From assembly GCF_963677685.1 (NCBI RefSeq), contig NZ_OY782185.1, positions 148,973 to 212,972 of the forward strand: a DNA stretch of 64,000 bases, written 5' to 3'. Positions 1 to 9,625 of the stretch are shown here, one piece after another. The notes beneath the pieces are model-generated. The model worked only from the letters and a program-made list of their open reading frames with translations. It ran no database searches and was not told the origin of the DNA. Numbering within the stretch: position 1 is the first letter of the stretch; every line of letters starts with the position of its first letter. Both the position numbers and the translations under genes were made by a program. The DNA is from an uncultured Bacteroides sp. GTDB taxonomy: Bacteria > Bacteroidota > Bacteroidia > Bacteroidales > Bacteroidaceae.

Positions 1-2734
1 CATCCATCATAACATAAACATCTTTCTCAGAGGTACCAAACATGAAGACAGCCGGATTCTTGTGATCAAAAGAGGTATTTGCCGCATAATACCATATTGA
101 AGCATCAGTAGCTGGATGAGAATCCAAAAGAGAGAACAGCGTTATGTCTTGCTCAGAAGTAACTTCTTTTCCTTGATCATCACTGGCAGTCAAAATCAAT
201 TTATAAACACCGGATGGCAATCTTTTCCATGCCGATAAATCAGTTTTTTTATTAGAAACGAATGAGCCTGCAGAAACCGGAAGTTGAGCAATATTCAAAC
301 CTTTCCTATCTGTATAAGGATATAGTTTATACTCTCCCGCTATAGATAATAATTTATTATTTAGATTTCTAGCTTCAAAAATAGATTCAATAACATCATC
401 TTTGCATATTTTCTCAGATAAATCTGTAGTAAGAATTAACGAATAATCTCCAACCGCAAAAGAAGTCGAAGCTTTTTGTGTCTCACCAACAGAATTGGTA
501 ACAAAAACATCAAGCGTATAAGTATATAGTTGCTCTTCGTCTTCTTCGTCCTCCTCTTTCTCCAATAAAAATGGTACAATGAAGGTGCCTTCTTTATTTA
601 TTTTTGTTTCGCCTGAGACCAAGGTTACTGATGGGCTTAAAATAATATTTTCCCAAAAGCCGAAAGAGCGAGTCACCACATATTTCACCATTCCTTCTTG
701 TAAAGGCACCCCTGCATATGTTTGCGCTTTCCCTAGCACTTGCAACGAATCACCTAGCTGATAAGATTTATCTTGTGACTCAAAAGTAATACTAAACGTA
801 GGACGTTTATATTCTTCTACCTGAATATTCAACCAACTATTTTCGGTTTTTATAGTATAAGTTCCATTAAGACAAGATAATGGTAAAACTATCTCTGTAG
901 TGAAAGAACCAAAATCATTAGTATGCACTTTTTTCTCATGTATTTTCTCTCCACTAGCATTCGCAAGGATTACCGTGTAATCCTCCCCTGGAAGAACATT
1001 AGCCGTATCGGACGATAAATCATAAACGATACCCTTTACATAGACAGTTTGTCCAGGACGGTATATAGTTCGGTCCGTTAGAAGCTTTATCTCCTCCTGC
1101 GAAGATTGATGTGCATTATAAAAATAAGAATTACCATAAATAGAGCGCATAGGCATTGCTTTATCCCCCTTTGTCTCAATTTTAAAATATCGATACTTTT
1201 TCTGCCATGAAACTTCGACTCTACCTTCAGAATTCATATTAAAAGTATCCTTTTCTACTTTGACTCCTTTCTCATTCGCATATAATCGGAGGAGAGCATT
1301 AGCTATAGGATGCCCTGTCTTTGAGTCCAAAGCTATAAATTCAGATTTGCCAGAAGGCAATTTTCGAGACAGTATTTCAAATTTGCTAGCATACAATAAT
1401 CGATCTTCAGTGATTCGAGCCTTAGCATCTGGAATCATTTTCAATAAATAAAGGCCTTCAGTAGGTGAAGTGAATTTAAGAGTAGTATCTCTTTTCACAT
1501 AATCCGAAGCAAGAGAGAGTGCGAAATGTTGAGAATTTATCTTCTTGCAATATGTAGAATAAAAGTTTTTATCCTTATTTCTCTGTGCTAATTTAGGTGA
1601 ATCAGTAGCCAAATTAACTTTATAAAGTTCTACAGTAAATCCCTTTAGATTAGAGTGAAAAATATTCATTTGTAATTCAGAACAAGGGTATACTATCTGA
1701 AACATATTAACATCTAATGTTGGTTGAAGTATTTGTGCTCTAAGATTCTTCAACGCATTAATTCTCTTATAACTGGGATATAAAGATATAGCTGTATCAC
1801 AAAGTTTCAGAGCTAAAGCATTCAGTTGTTCGTTTTTTGCTTGTTCTGCTTTTAGAAGATAAAATTCCGCACAAAGTTCTCGCTTTTTAGCTATTTCAAT
1901 TATGCTATCCAGCGAAACAATAAAAGAGTTTGATTCAAAAGCCACTTCCGTAACAGGAGACTGCAAAAAAGGGATGTCTCCTATACCTCGACGCCATTTC
2001 AGACTATCAAGTGAGGCTAATAAAACTGCATTTTCATTCTGTTTTTCTTTATAAGAATGAATCATATTCCTATATAGGATAGAAATCTGATTTTTAATAT
2101 GAATATCATTGCCCAAAGAAGAAACAGAGCTTAGAGCAGAAATGCCTCTTACCACCAAAAGATGATACATATCATGGTGATAATAAATACTTCCATCAGC
2201 CTGCTCAATAAACGGAACATATACTTTTGAAGATGTATTCAACAAAAGTAAAGAATCGAGTAGAGCTTTCTGAGTTTCTTGCAAAACTTTATCGACCAAT
2301 AAGTTTCCACTCCATTCACGAATATCCTTTAAAGAATCTCCATTATCAAGGTTACTCCGTTTACGGAGCTTCCAAGCATTATTAGCTGCATAGTTTGCAT
2401 ATATTTGAGCTAATAAAGAGTGTAGAATAGCTTTATCTACAGGTTTTTCAATTTCTTCAGACCATCGCTCCAAATTCCCTAAACAAGTATAAAAACTATC
2501 AGGAACATGCAATTGCTGATATTTCATTTTCCAAAGATAGGCTTTCAACATCTGAGGAGAGTTTTTCTCAGATACTGCCTTGGTAAAAATTCCGTCAGCT
2601 AGGCTAATTACTGTTTGTGGAAGATTATTCTTTTCAGCTTTCTCTATTTTAGACCAACGTTTATCATAAGATTGTGCATGAAGCAAAGTGCTAAGAGCAA
2701 TTATAAAGATGAGTGGGATGAATTTTATTTTCAT
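1..2734 (-). CDS. Alpha-2-macroglobulin-like protein, N-terminal part (runs off left edge)
   Basis: Reading leftwards from an ATG at 2732-2734, the frame stays open for 911 codons to the window edge, so this is the N-terminal part of a larger protein. It opens with a signal peptide (MKIKFIPLIFIIALSTLLHAQ). A long, probably helical region follows, then macroglobulin-type beta domains. The clearest is an MG2 signature near residue 553 (DRTIYRPGQTVYVKG), with a further MG-like stretch after about residue 640. Bacterial alpha-2-macroglobulins are envelope proteins thought to trap or inhibit proteases. The thioester and bait regions, if present, would lie beyond the window, so whether this is a thioester form cannot be judged. 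It diverges from the fimbrillin-like gene at 2880. Family call is firm; function is inferred. Confidence 0.85.
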   Translation of the reverse strand, partial: MKIKFIPLIFIIALSTLLHAQSYDKRWSKIEKAEKNNLPQTVISLADGIFTKAVSEKNSPQMLKAYLWKMKYQQLHVPDSFYTCLGNLERWSEEIEKPVDKAILHSLLAQIYANYAANNAWKLRKRSNLDNGDSLKDIREWSGNLLVDKVLQETQKALLDSLLLLNTSSKVYVPFIEQADGSIYYHHDMYHLLVVRGISALSSVSSLGNDIHIKNQISILYRNMIHSYKEKQNENAVLLASLDSLKWRRGIGDIPFLQSPVTEVAFESNSFIVSLDSIIEIAKKRELCAEFYLLKAEQAKNEQLNALALKLCDTAISLYPSYKRINALKNLRAQILQPTLDVNMFQIVYPCSELQMNIFHSNLKGFTVELYKVNLATDSPKLAQRNKDKNFYSTYCKKINSQHFALSLASDYVKRDTTLKFTSPTEGLYLLKMIPDAKARITEDRLLYASKFEILSRKLPSGKSEFIALDSKTGHPIANALLRLYANEKGVKVEKDTFNMNSEGRVEVSWQKKYRYFKIETKGDKAMPMRSIYGNSYFYNAHQSSQEEIKLLTDRTIYRPGQTVYVKGIVYDLSSDTANVLPGEDYTVILANASGEKIHEKKVHTNDFGSFTTEIVLPLSCLNGTYTIKTENSWLNIQVEEYKRPTFSITFESQDKSYQLGDSLQVLGKAQTYAGVPLQEGMVKYVVTRSFGFWENIILSPSVTLVSGETKINKEGTFIVPFLLEKEEDEEDEEQLYTYTLDVFVTNSVGETQKASTSFAVGDYSLILTTDLSEKICKDDVIESIFEARNLNNKLLSIAGEYKLYPYTDRKGLNIAQLPVSAGSFVSNKKTDLSAWKRLPSGVYKLILTASDDQGKEVTSEQDITLFSLLDSHPATDASIWYYAANTSFDHKNPAVFMFGTSEKDVYVMMD

Positions 2735-2879
2735 AAATCTAGCAGTTTTTAGTCCAACTTAATATCACAAAGAAAAGTATTTTAACCCAAATAAAATCTG
2801 TATTATACATAATATTTAAAAAAAACATATTAATTTTGAGGCACAAAATAAGAAGAAAGATTTTACAAACGATTGATTC

Positions 2880-4754
2880 ATGAGAAAATTAAGTGTAAAA
2901 GAGGGATCTATCTCCCTTCTTTTATTACTAATTCCACTTTTGGACATTTCATGTGTAAATGACATATCAGACCATAAAACTGATGAAGGCAAAACTCCAA
3001 TCAAACTATCCTCTAATATTGTAGATTTACAAACCAGAATATCAGAAAGCGCTTTTAGTAATAATGACAGTGTAGGGCTATTTGTTATAACTCAACCTAA
3101 TAAATTAAATGGAAAACGATTTGTCGACAATATGCGCTTCACTTATTCCGAGCATTCTGACCTTCGTGCAGAAGAAGAAATATACTATCCTGAGAAAAAT
3201 AAAAAATGCAATTTCATAAGTTACTATCCTTATAACCCTGCAGGAATCCCTGCAGAAAGTGATGAGATAGAGACGTCTGTCAAAGTTAATCAAAGTACAA
3301 AAAAGAATTTCTCTATATCTGATTTTACTGTAGCTGAGACTAATGGAATAACCCCTAGTAATGAGTATGTAAAACTACAATATAAACATATATTTTGCAA
3401 AATAAAGCTTATATTAAGCACCAATGGCAAAATAAGAATGGATAGTATCTTAACATCTAACCCTAGAATATTCATAAACAATGTTGCCACTCACGCCATA
3501 TATAACTTCAGTTCCAACAGTATCACAAAAACTGATATAATTAAACATATTACACCTCACGGGAAATGGAGAATATCAGGGGATAGTCTGATTGGAAAAG
3601 AAATGTTGATGATACCTCAAGATATCAATAAGTCTGTCTATATTACTCTCAAGATTAATGAAAAAATTTATGAAACTCCTATAAAATGTGACTCCCCTCT
3701 GAAGTCAGGAGAGTCTCGTACAATAATAATTAACTATAATGATATAAACAATAGCATTAGCAGTAAAATAAACCCAACTGTTACAGCATGGACCGAAGGC
3801 GAAAAGACAACTTTAGTAGCAGGAGAGGTAACAAATGCTATATTCTTAAGCAGTTTAAACTTTCAAGAGTCAAATGTATACAAAGTCATGTGCAACAATA
3901 TTGAAATTGCTGAAATATGTAAAGAATATCTTATATCAGACAACATCAATGCTCAAGCTATCGTGGAGTATCCAGTAACTAAAGGGAAAAGTGATTTAAG
4001 CAACGGAACCCTAATAAATATTTTGGGAGAAAGTGAAACTGATAAATTATGCGGTGGCAAAATATCTTGGAATACTACAGATGGAAGTTTAAAATATCTT
4101 CCGGGCAACTTATCCGAACCTTACGTTTTTTACATAAACTCTGAGGGTATTGTGTCTTTCAATAATGGTGCTAACTCTCCTCATATAAAATTAAAAGAAG
4201 ACCTAATAATAGACAAAAGAAATTCAGAAGAAATCATATATCCGATCACTAAAATAGGAACGCAATATTGGATGGCAAAAAATCTAAAAACAAGTTATTA
4301 TAATACTGGCAGAGCAATACACAGAAAAGAAGATCCGAACAATGAAGATGCAGGATATTGTAAACCATCTGACGAGTCAAGTTATTTTTTCTACAATGCC
4401 AAAGCTATAAGCAGTAATGAAATAGCTCCTATTGGATGGCGCATACCCTATTTAAATGATTGGCACAAGCTTGAGCAGTACATTCAGAATAATGCTTCAA
4501 TACTTAAAAATGGAAATTATTGGAAAGAATCAGAAAATCCTATTACAAACTTAACTGGTCTCAACATTGTTGCGGTAGGCTTTTTTAATCCGCAATATAT
4601 CTACAAAACAGAAGAGGTTGGGTATTGGTCAACAAAAAGTGAAGATAGATCAGCTATAGACAAAATAACAATCTTAAAATATTCAACAAACACAATATCA
4701 GAGATATCTGACAATTACAAAGGAGCTTATTCTGTCCGTTGTCTTAAGGAATAA
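2880..4754 (+). CDS. Fimbrillin-family lipoprotein with C-terminal FISUMP domain
   Basis: A 624-residue predicted lipoprotein. The signal peptide ends in a lipobox (LDISC, Cys25). Residues about 40-260 resemble the Bacteroidales Mfa/fimbrillin-like domain, including the stretch TRISESAFSNNDSVGLFV seen near the start of that family. From about residue 450 the protein matches the Fibrobacter succinogenes major paralogous (FISUMP) domain: a GTQYWMAKNL block, a GWRIPYLNDWHKL block and an ending in YSVRCLKE. Fimbrillin-like proteins are exported to the surface and may polymerise or cap fimbriae; FISUMP domains are common on surface lipoproteins of unknown role. No usher, anchor or other fimbrial gene lies beside it. 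Domain calls are good; the exact role is unknown. Confidence 0.8.
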   Translation: MRKLSVKEGSISLLLLLIPLLDISCVNDISDHKTDEGKTPIKLSSNIVDLQTRISESAFSNNDSVGLFVITQPNKLNGKRFVDNMRFTYSEHSDLRAEEEIYYPEKNKKCNFISYYPYNPAGIPAESDEIETSVKVNQSTKKNFSISDFTVAETNGITPSNEYVKLQYKHIFCKIKLILSTNGKIRMDSILTSNPRIFINNVATHAIYNFSSNSITKTDIIKHITPHGKWRISGDSLIGKEMLMIPQDINKSVYITLKINEKIYETPIKCDSPLKSGESRTIIINYNDINNSISSKINPTVTAWTEGEKTTLVAGEVTNAIFLSSLNFQESNVYKVMCNNIEIAEICKEYLISDNINAQAIVEYPVTKGKSDLSNGTLINILGESETDKLCGGKISWNTTDGSLKYLPGNLSEPYVFYINSEGIVSFNNGANSPHIKLKEDLIIDKRNSEEIIYPITKIGTQYWMAKNLKTSYYNTGRAIHRKEDPNNEDAGYCKPSDESSYFFYNAKAISSNEIAPIGWRIPYLNDWHKLEQYIQNNASILKNGNYWKESENPITNLTGLNIVAVGFFNPQYIYKTEEVGYWSTKSEDRSAIDKITILKYSTNTISEISDNYKGAYSVRCLKE

Positions 4755-4795
4755 CTACTTTCGGATAGAAGAAAATTCATATCCAAAAGTAGTTA
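4752..4795. terminator. Two-part hairpin between convergent genes
   Basis: TAACTACTTT (4752-4761) pairs perfectly with AAAGTAGTTA (4786-4795), and inside it GGATA pairs with TATCC. It begins at the stop codon of the fimbrillin-like gene and precedes the convergent pepD end. No strong T-run follows on either strand, so a bidirectional terminator role is inferred from position and stem strength. Confidence 0.45.
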
Positions 4796-4803
4796 AACAA
4801 TCT

Positions 4804-6267
4804 CTAGTTATCTTTAAGAGGAGTTTGTTCTAATGTAGCTACAAGAAAATCGTAGAACTTAGAAACAGAAGGAATATAAGCTCTTTCATCTGGTGAATGA
4901 GGAGAACGTAAAGTTGGACCAAAAGAAATCATATCCAAGCCAGGAACATTAGCACCAATAATGCCACACTCTAAGCCAGCATGAATAACTTTTACCGCCG
5001 GTTCAACACCAAACTGTTGTTTATACGATTCTTTCATTGCATGAAGGATAGGAGAATTAACATCTGGTTGCCAACCTGAATATCCGCCAGTCATTTCCAC
5101 TTTCATTCCTGCCATTGAAAAACAAGATTCCAAACTTGTAGTTAGATATTCTTTCATACTATCAGAAGAACTACGAGCTAATATTTTTATATCAGCAACC
5201 CCTTTACTAATAGTTATAATTGCCAAGTTCGATGAAGTTTCTACAGTATCAGGTATTGATGGAATCATACGTGTCACACCGTTTTGGCAAGCAAAGATAG
5301 CATCAATCAGGTTATCTTGTATCTCTTCGGGTACAGCCCCTTCTGGTAAATCTACGCGCTCTGCTTTAAAGCTGATAGGTGTTTCAATAACAGAGAATTC
5401 TTCATTAAATAAATCCTCGCAATATTTCACCAAGCTAAGTAATTCTTCTTCATTCTCTGCAGGAATAGTAACAACAGCATGTGCCTCACGAGGGATAGCA
5501 TTGCGCATATTACCACCTTCCCAACTTACTAAGCGAGCTTCATAAGTGGATACTGCTTCACGCACAAAACGAACCAACAATTTATTTGCATTTGCCCGTC
5601 CTTGATTAATTTCTAATCCAGAATGACCTCCACGTAAGCCTTTCAATGTCACTTTCAGTGCAATGTCTCCTTCTTCAGGAGCAACTTCTTTATATTGGAG
5701 AGAAGCAGTAACATCCATTCCACCAGCACAGCCAATATAGAGTTCACCTTCATCTTCCGAATCCAAATTAAGAAGAATTTCTCCATCTAAAGTTCCTTGT
5801 TTCAAACCAAAAGCACCATACATGCCTGTTTCCTCATCCTTTGTAATCAAAGCTTCAAGCGGACCATGTTTCAATGATTTATCTTCCAAAATGGCCATAA
5901 TAGCAGCTACTCCTAAACCATCATCAGCTCCCAAAGTAGTACCTTTAGCTTTAACCCAATCTCCATCAATATACGTTTCAATCGGATCAGTCTCAAAATT
6001 ATGTACCGTATCATTATTTTTTTGCGGAACCATGTCCATATGAGCCTGCAATATAACCCCTTTCCTATTTTCCATACCCGGAGTAGCGGGTTTGCGAATT
6101 ATAACATTTCCCACTTCATCGGTAAAGGATTCCAATCCATGTTTTTTACCAAAATCAAGCAAGAAATCTGTCACAGGCTTCATAAATCCTGAAGGACGAG
6201 GAATTTGAGTAAGAGAATAAAAATTGGTCCACACATTTTGTGGATTTAATGATTGAATTGTTTTCAT
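4804..6267 (-). CDS. pepD: Cytosol non-specific dipeptidase / aminoacyl-histidine dipeptidase (M20C)
   Basis: A 487-residue cytosolic metallopeptidase of the M20C family that cleaves dipeptides such as Xaa-His. The di-zinc and catalytic motifs are present in order: HMDMVPQ, then TLGADDGLG (bridging Asp), DEETGMYG (general-base Glu), DSEDEGE and a late HAGLECG. Length matches PepD. There is no signal peptide. Its ATG overlaps the stop of the upstream membrane-protein gene by 4 nt (6264-6267), so the two are translationally coupled and share the promoter near 7280. In the cell it would recycle dipeptides from peptide fermentation. Confidence 0.95.
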   Translation of the reverse strand: MKTIQSLNPQNVWTNFYSLTQIPRPSGFMKPVTDFLLDFGKKHGLESFTDEVGNVIIRKPATPGMENRKGVILQAHMDMVPQKNNDTVHNFETDPIETYIDGDWVKAKGTTLGADDGLGVAAIMAILEDKSLKHGPLEALITKDEETGMYGAFGLKQGTLDGEILLNLDSEDEGELYIGCAGGMDVTASLQYKEVAPEEGDIALKVTLKGLRGGHSGLEINQGRANANKLLVRFVREAVSTYEARLVSWEGGNMRNAIPREAHAVVTIPAENEEELLSLVKYCEDLFNEEFSVIETPISFKAERVDLPEGAVPEEIQDNLIDAIFACQNGVTRMIPSIPDTVETSSNLAIITISKGVADIKILARSSSDSMKEYLTTSLESCFSMAGMKVEMTGGYSGWQPDVNSPILHAMKESYKQQFGVEPAVKVIHAGLECGIIGANVPGLDMISFGPTLRSPHSPDERAYIPSVSKFYDFLVATLEQTPLKDN

Positions 6268-7253
6268 ACGTTATGTTTTTTATTTATAAACGGTAAAGCC
6301 ACCAAACCATACACGCCCAACAAAACTACTAAAAAGGTTTGAATACCATGCACCAGTAAAGCAAAAATTCCCGCATCAGTTTCATTTACTCCATAAAGTA
6401 TCATCATAGAAATAACAGCAAAATGCCAAGGACCTGCTCCATTAGGAGTCGGAACAATAACAGCAAAACTACCTCCTACAAACAAGACTAATCCGGCTAA
6501 CAAGCCTAAATTAGAGGAAAAGGGGAAACAATAAAAGGTAACATAAAACTGCATAAAATAACAAAACCAAATAAGTACAGTATAGAGAATAAATAAATAT
6601 ATATTATTCACTTTCTTTAATGACATAATTCCTTCCCAAACATTAAGGACAATACCACGCATTTTTTCAAAGAACGATAGCGTTTTCAGTAGATAATATA
6701 ATAGAACACTTACGCCAATGACACAAAACAAAATAATATAAAATTCAGCAGAAGTAAAAAACTCACCTATAGAATGAACATTAGTTCCCGTTTTCTCAAA
6801 AAACCGATTAAAAACATTTATTTGAAGTAACAACGTTACAGAAGTAATAAGAACAACGCATAAAGAATCAATCAAACGTTCCGTAACGACAGTACCTAAA
6901 GATTTAGAGAAGGATACACCGTCATATTTAGAAAGAATCCCACAACGAGAAACCTCTCCAACCCTAGGCAGTAACAAATTAGCCGCATATGAGATAAAAA
7001 TAGCGTTAACACAGTTACTCGTTTTAGGGAACGCACCTAAAGGGGCTAATGTTTGCTTCCAGCGCCAACCACGAAAAATATGGCTAAACACACCAAAGAC
7101 TAAAGAAAGTAGCATCCACCACCAGTTAAGCTCATGAAAAATAACATCACCTATTTTTGAAAAGTCAAAATCTCGATATACCCAAAAGAGAATAACCCCT
7201 CCTAAAACAAGCGGTAAGAGAAGTTTCAGTGCTTTTTTTATTAGTTTCTTCAT
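6264..7253 (-). CDS. Flippase-like / LPG synthase transmembrane-domain protein (UPF0104)
   Basis: A 329-residue polytopic membrane protein with about eight hydrophobic segments. Hallmarks of the lysylphosphatidylglycerol-synthase TM-domain family (UPF0104, AglD-like) are visible: FRGWRWKQTL near residue 65, LLPRVGEVSRCGIL near residue 95, and a late PTPNGAGPWHF block. It lacks the soluble aminoacyl-transferase domain of MprF, so it is the stand-alone form, often annotated as a flippase-like protein. It is first in a two-gene operon with pepD (4-nt overlap). Substrate is unknown; a role in lipid or lipid-linked sugar handling is inferred from the family. Confidence 0.8.
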   Translation of the reverse strand: MKKLIKKALKLLLPLVLGGVILFWVYRDFDFSKIGDVIFHELNWWWMLLSLVFGVFSHIFRGWRWKQTLAPLGAFPKTSNCVNAIFISYAANLLLPRVGEVSRCGILSKYDGVSFSKSLGTVVTERLIDSLCVVLITSVTLLLQINVFNRFFEKTGTNVHSIGEFFTSAEFYIILFCVIGVSVLLYYLLKTLSFFEKMRGIVLNVWEGIMSLKKVNNIYLFILYTVLIWFCYFMQFYVTFYCFPFSSNLGLLAGLVLFVGGSFAVIVPTPNGAGPWHFAVISMMILYGVNETDAGIFALLVHGIQTFLVVLLGVYGLVALPFINKKHNV

Positions 7254-7263
7254 TTAAAAGAAT

Positions 7264-7271
7264 TACCTTTG
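7264..7271 (+). promoter_or_regulatory. -7 box (TACCTTTG) of rsmA promoter
   Basis: Exact match to the Bacteroidota -7 consensus TAnnTTTG, 63 nt before the rsmA ATG. It lies 7 bp from the opposing box at 7279-7286, so the two promoters overlap. Confidence 0.6.
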
Positions 7272-7278
7272 TCTGCTG

Positions 7279-7286
7279 CAAAGATA
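7279..7286 (-). promoter_or_regulatory. -7 box (TATCTTTG) of the flippase-pepD promoter
   Basis: Exact TAnnTTTG match on the minus strand, 25 nt before the ATG at 7253. It faces and overlaps the rsmA promoter. Confidence 0.6.
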
Positions 7287-7334
7287 ACACGTTATCAGCA
7301 AAATATTTACCAATAAACATTAAAATGTGAAAGA

Positions 7335-8132
7335 ATGAAATTAGTAAAACCTAAGAAATTTCTAGGACAACATTTTTTAAAAGATTTAAAGGTTGCTCAA
7401 GATATAGCCGACACAGTTGACATTCTTCCAGAGCTTCCTATATTAGAAGTTGGACCTGGGATGGGAGTTCTAACACAGTTTCTTGTCAAAAAAGAACGTG
7501 AAGTTAAAGTAGTAGAAGTAGATTACGAATCTGTATCTTACTTGCGTGAAGCTTATCCTTCACTTGAAAACCAGATTATTGAAGATGATTTTCTTAAAAT
7601 GAACTTAAAGCGTGTTTTCGATGACAAACCATTTATATTAACAGGCAACTACCCTTATAATATATCAAGCCAAATATTCTTCAAAATGTTGGAGAACAAA
7701 GATTTGATACCCTGCTGCACTGGAATGATACAGAAAGAAGTCGCCGAAAGAATAGCTTCTAATCCGGGTAAAAAAGCTTATGGAATACTCAGCGTACTTA
7801 TACAAGCATGGTATAAAGTAGAATATCTTTTTACTGTCAGCGAACAGGTATTTAATCCTCCGCCAAAAGTTAAAAGTGCAGTTATACGCATGACTAGAAA
7901 TGAAACGACAGAGTTAGGATGCGACGAAAAACTTTTCAAATTAGTAGTTAAGACAACCTTTAATCAACGCAGAAAAACATTGCGTAATTCAATTAAGCCG
8001 ATATTAGGCAAGGATTGCCCTTTAACTCAAGACCCAATATTCAACAAACGCCCCGAACAACTTTCTGTGAATGAATTTATTGATCTCACCAATAAAGTAG
8101 AGAAAGAACTCGAAGTTCAACAAGCAAAGTAA
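7335..8132 (+). CDS. rsmA: 16S rRNA dimethyladenosine transferase
   Basis: A 265-residue KsgA/RsmA enzyme. It dimethylates the two adjacent adenines in the 3'-terminal hairpin of 16S rRNA during small-subunit assembly. Visible motifs: KKFLGQHFLKD at the start, the SAM-binding LEVGPGMGVLT, the catalytic NYPYNISSQI, and FNPPPKVKSAVIRM before the C-terminal domain. Length is normal. It is followed 37 nt later by mgtE on the same strand, and the gap has no obvious terminator, so co-transcription is likely. Confidence 0.97.
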   Translation: MKLVKPKKFLGQHFLKDLKVAQDIADTVDILPELPILEVGPGMGVLTQFLVKKEREVKVVEVDYESVSYLREAYPSLENQIIEDDFLKMNLKRVFDDKPFILTGNYPYNISSQIFFKMLENKDLIPCCTGMIQKEVAERIASNPGKKAYGILSVLIQAWYKVEYLFTVSEQVFNPPPKVKSAVIRMTRNETTELGCDEKLFKLVVKTTFNQRRKTLRNSIKPILGKDCPLTQDPIFNKRPEQLSVNEFIDLTNKVEKELEVQQAK

Positions 8133-8169
8133 TACCAAGATAGAAATTTCTAGAAATACAGGACCGAAA

Positions 8170-9510
8170 GTGAACGAAGAATACATTGACAACATAAAAA
8201 GACTTATCGACATCAAAGAAGCCGATCAAGTGAAAGAACTGCTTACCGACCTTCATCCGGCAGACATAGCAGAGTTGTGTAATGAAATAACTGCGGAAGA
8301 AGCTAAATTCATTTATCGCTTACTCGACAATGAAACAGCGGCAGACGTTTTGGTAGAAATGGATGAAGAAATAAGAAAAGAATTCTTAGAAGTTCTTCCT
8401 TCAGAGACTATTGCTAAAAGATTTGTTGATTATATGGACACGGATGATGCTGTAGACATTATACGTGATTTAGATGAAGAAAAACAAGAAGAGATATTAT
8501 CACACATAGAAGACATAGAGCAAGCTGGTGATATTGTAGATCTATTAAAATATGATGAAGACACAGCAGGTGGTTTGATGGGTACAGAGATGGTTACTGT
8601 CAATGAAAATTGGAGTATGCCGGAATGCCTTAAAGAGATGCGCTTGCAAGCTGAAGATCTAGACGAAATTTACTACGTTTATGTGATTGATGATGATGAA
8701 AGATTAAAAGGAGTATTTCCTCTAAAGAAAATGATCACCTCACCCTCAGTTTCTAAAGTTAAACACGTAATGAAAAAGGAGCCGATCTCTGTTAGAGTTG
8801 ATACTCCTATAGATGAGGTGGTACAAACCATTGAAAAATATGACCTCGTTGCTGTCCCTGTCACTGACAGTATCGGACGTTTAGTAGGGCAAATAACTGT
8901 AGATGATGTAATGGATGAAGTCCGCGAACAATCTGAACGTGATTATCAATTAGCATCAGGTCTTTCGCAAGACGTAGAAACGGATGATAGCGTAATAAAA
9001 CAAACCTCTGCGCGACTCCCTTGGTTACTAATAGGAATGCTGGGAGGAATAGGCAATTCCATGATTTTAGGCAATTTCGGAACCACTTTTGCAACACACC
9101 CTGAGATGGCGTTATATATCCCTTTAATTGGTGGAACAGGAGGAAATGTAGGGACACAATCTTCTGCACTCATCGTGCAAGGATTAGCAAATAGTTCACT
9201 AGATGCCAAAGATACTTTTAAACAAATAGTAAAAGAATCAGTCGTTGCAATCATTAATGCAACAATTATTTCTTTATTAGTCTACATTTATAACTTTATT
9301 CGTTTTGGTTCTGCGGCAACTGTAACTTATTCTGTATCAATCAGTTTATTCGCAGTTGTTATGTTTGCCTCTATATTTGGGACATTTGTTCCTATGACTT
9401 TAGAGAAACTTAAAATAGACCCCGCTATCGCAACAGGTCCTTTCATCTCCATAACAAATGACATCATAGGAATGATGCTCTACATGGGTATTACCGTATT
9501 ATTATCTTAA
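8170..9510 (+). CDS. mgtE: Magnesium transporter MgtE
   Basis: A 446-residue Mg2+ channel/transporter of the inner membrane. Domain order is typical: an N-terminal superhelical MgtE_N domain (about 1-125, with repeated acidic helices such as LLTDLHPADIAEL), two CBS domains (about 130-255, ending VDDVMDEV), and a five-helix MgtE membrane domain (about 280-446, containing PLIGGTGGNVGTQSSAL). Cytosolic Mg2+ bound between the N and CBS domains closes the pore in characterised MgtE. Downstream of rsmA and probably co-transcribed with it. Confidence 0.95.
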   Translation: MNEEYIDNIKRLIDIKEADQVKELLTDLHPADIAELCNEITAEEAKFIYRLLDNETAADVLVEMDEEIRKEFLEVLPSETIAKRFVDYMDTDDAVDIIRDLDEEKQEEILSHIEDIEQAGDIVDLLKYDEDTAGGLMGTEMVTVNENWSMPECLKEMRLQAEDLDEIYYVYVIDDDERLKGVFPLKKMITSPSVSKVKHVMKKEPISVRVDTPIDEVVQTIEKYDLVAVPVTDSIGRLVGQITVDDVMDEVREQSERDYQLASGLSQDVETDDSVIKQTSARLPWLLIGMLGGIGNSMILGNFGTTFATHPEMALYIPLIGGTGGNVGTQSSALIVQGLANSSLDAKDTFKQIVKESVVAIINATIISLLVYIYNFIRFGSAATVTYSVSISLFAVVMFASIFGTFVPMTLEKLKIDPAIATGPFISITNDIIGMMLYMGITVLLS

Positions 9511-9563
9511 AGATCGGCAAACAAGAAAAAAAATGAAAAAAAATTATGAGGTAATTATTTTAT

Positions 9564-9587
9564 TTCATTAATTTGTGCATTAATGAA
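9564..9587. other. Small inverted repeat in the mgtE-DUF349 gap
   Basis: TTCATTAA (9564-9571) and TTAATGAA (9580-9587) form a perfect 8-bp inverted repeat separated by 8 nt, 38 nt upstream of the next start codon. It could be an operator or simply AT-rich chance symmetry. No T-run follows. Confidence 0.25.
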
Positions 9588-9625
9588 TAAGAAGGTTTAA
9601 CCCCCTTTCCATAAATAGAAATACA

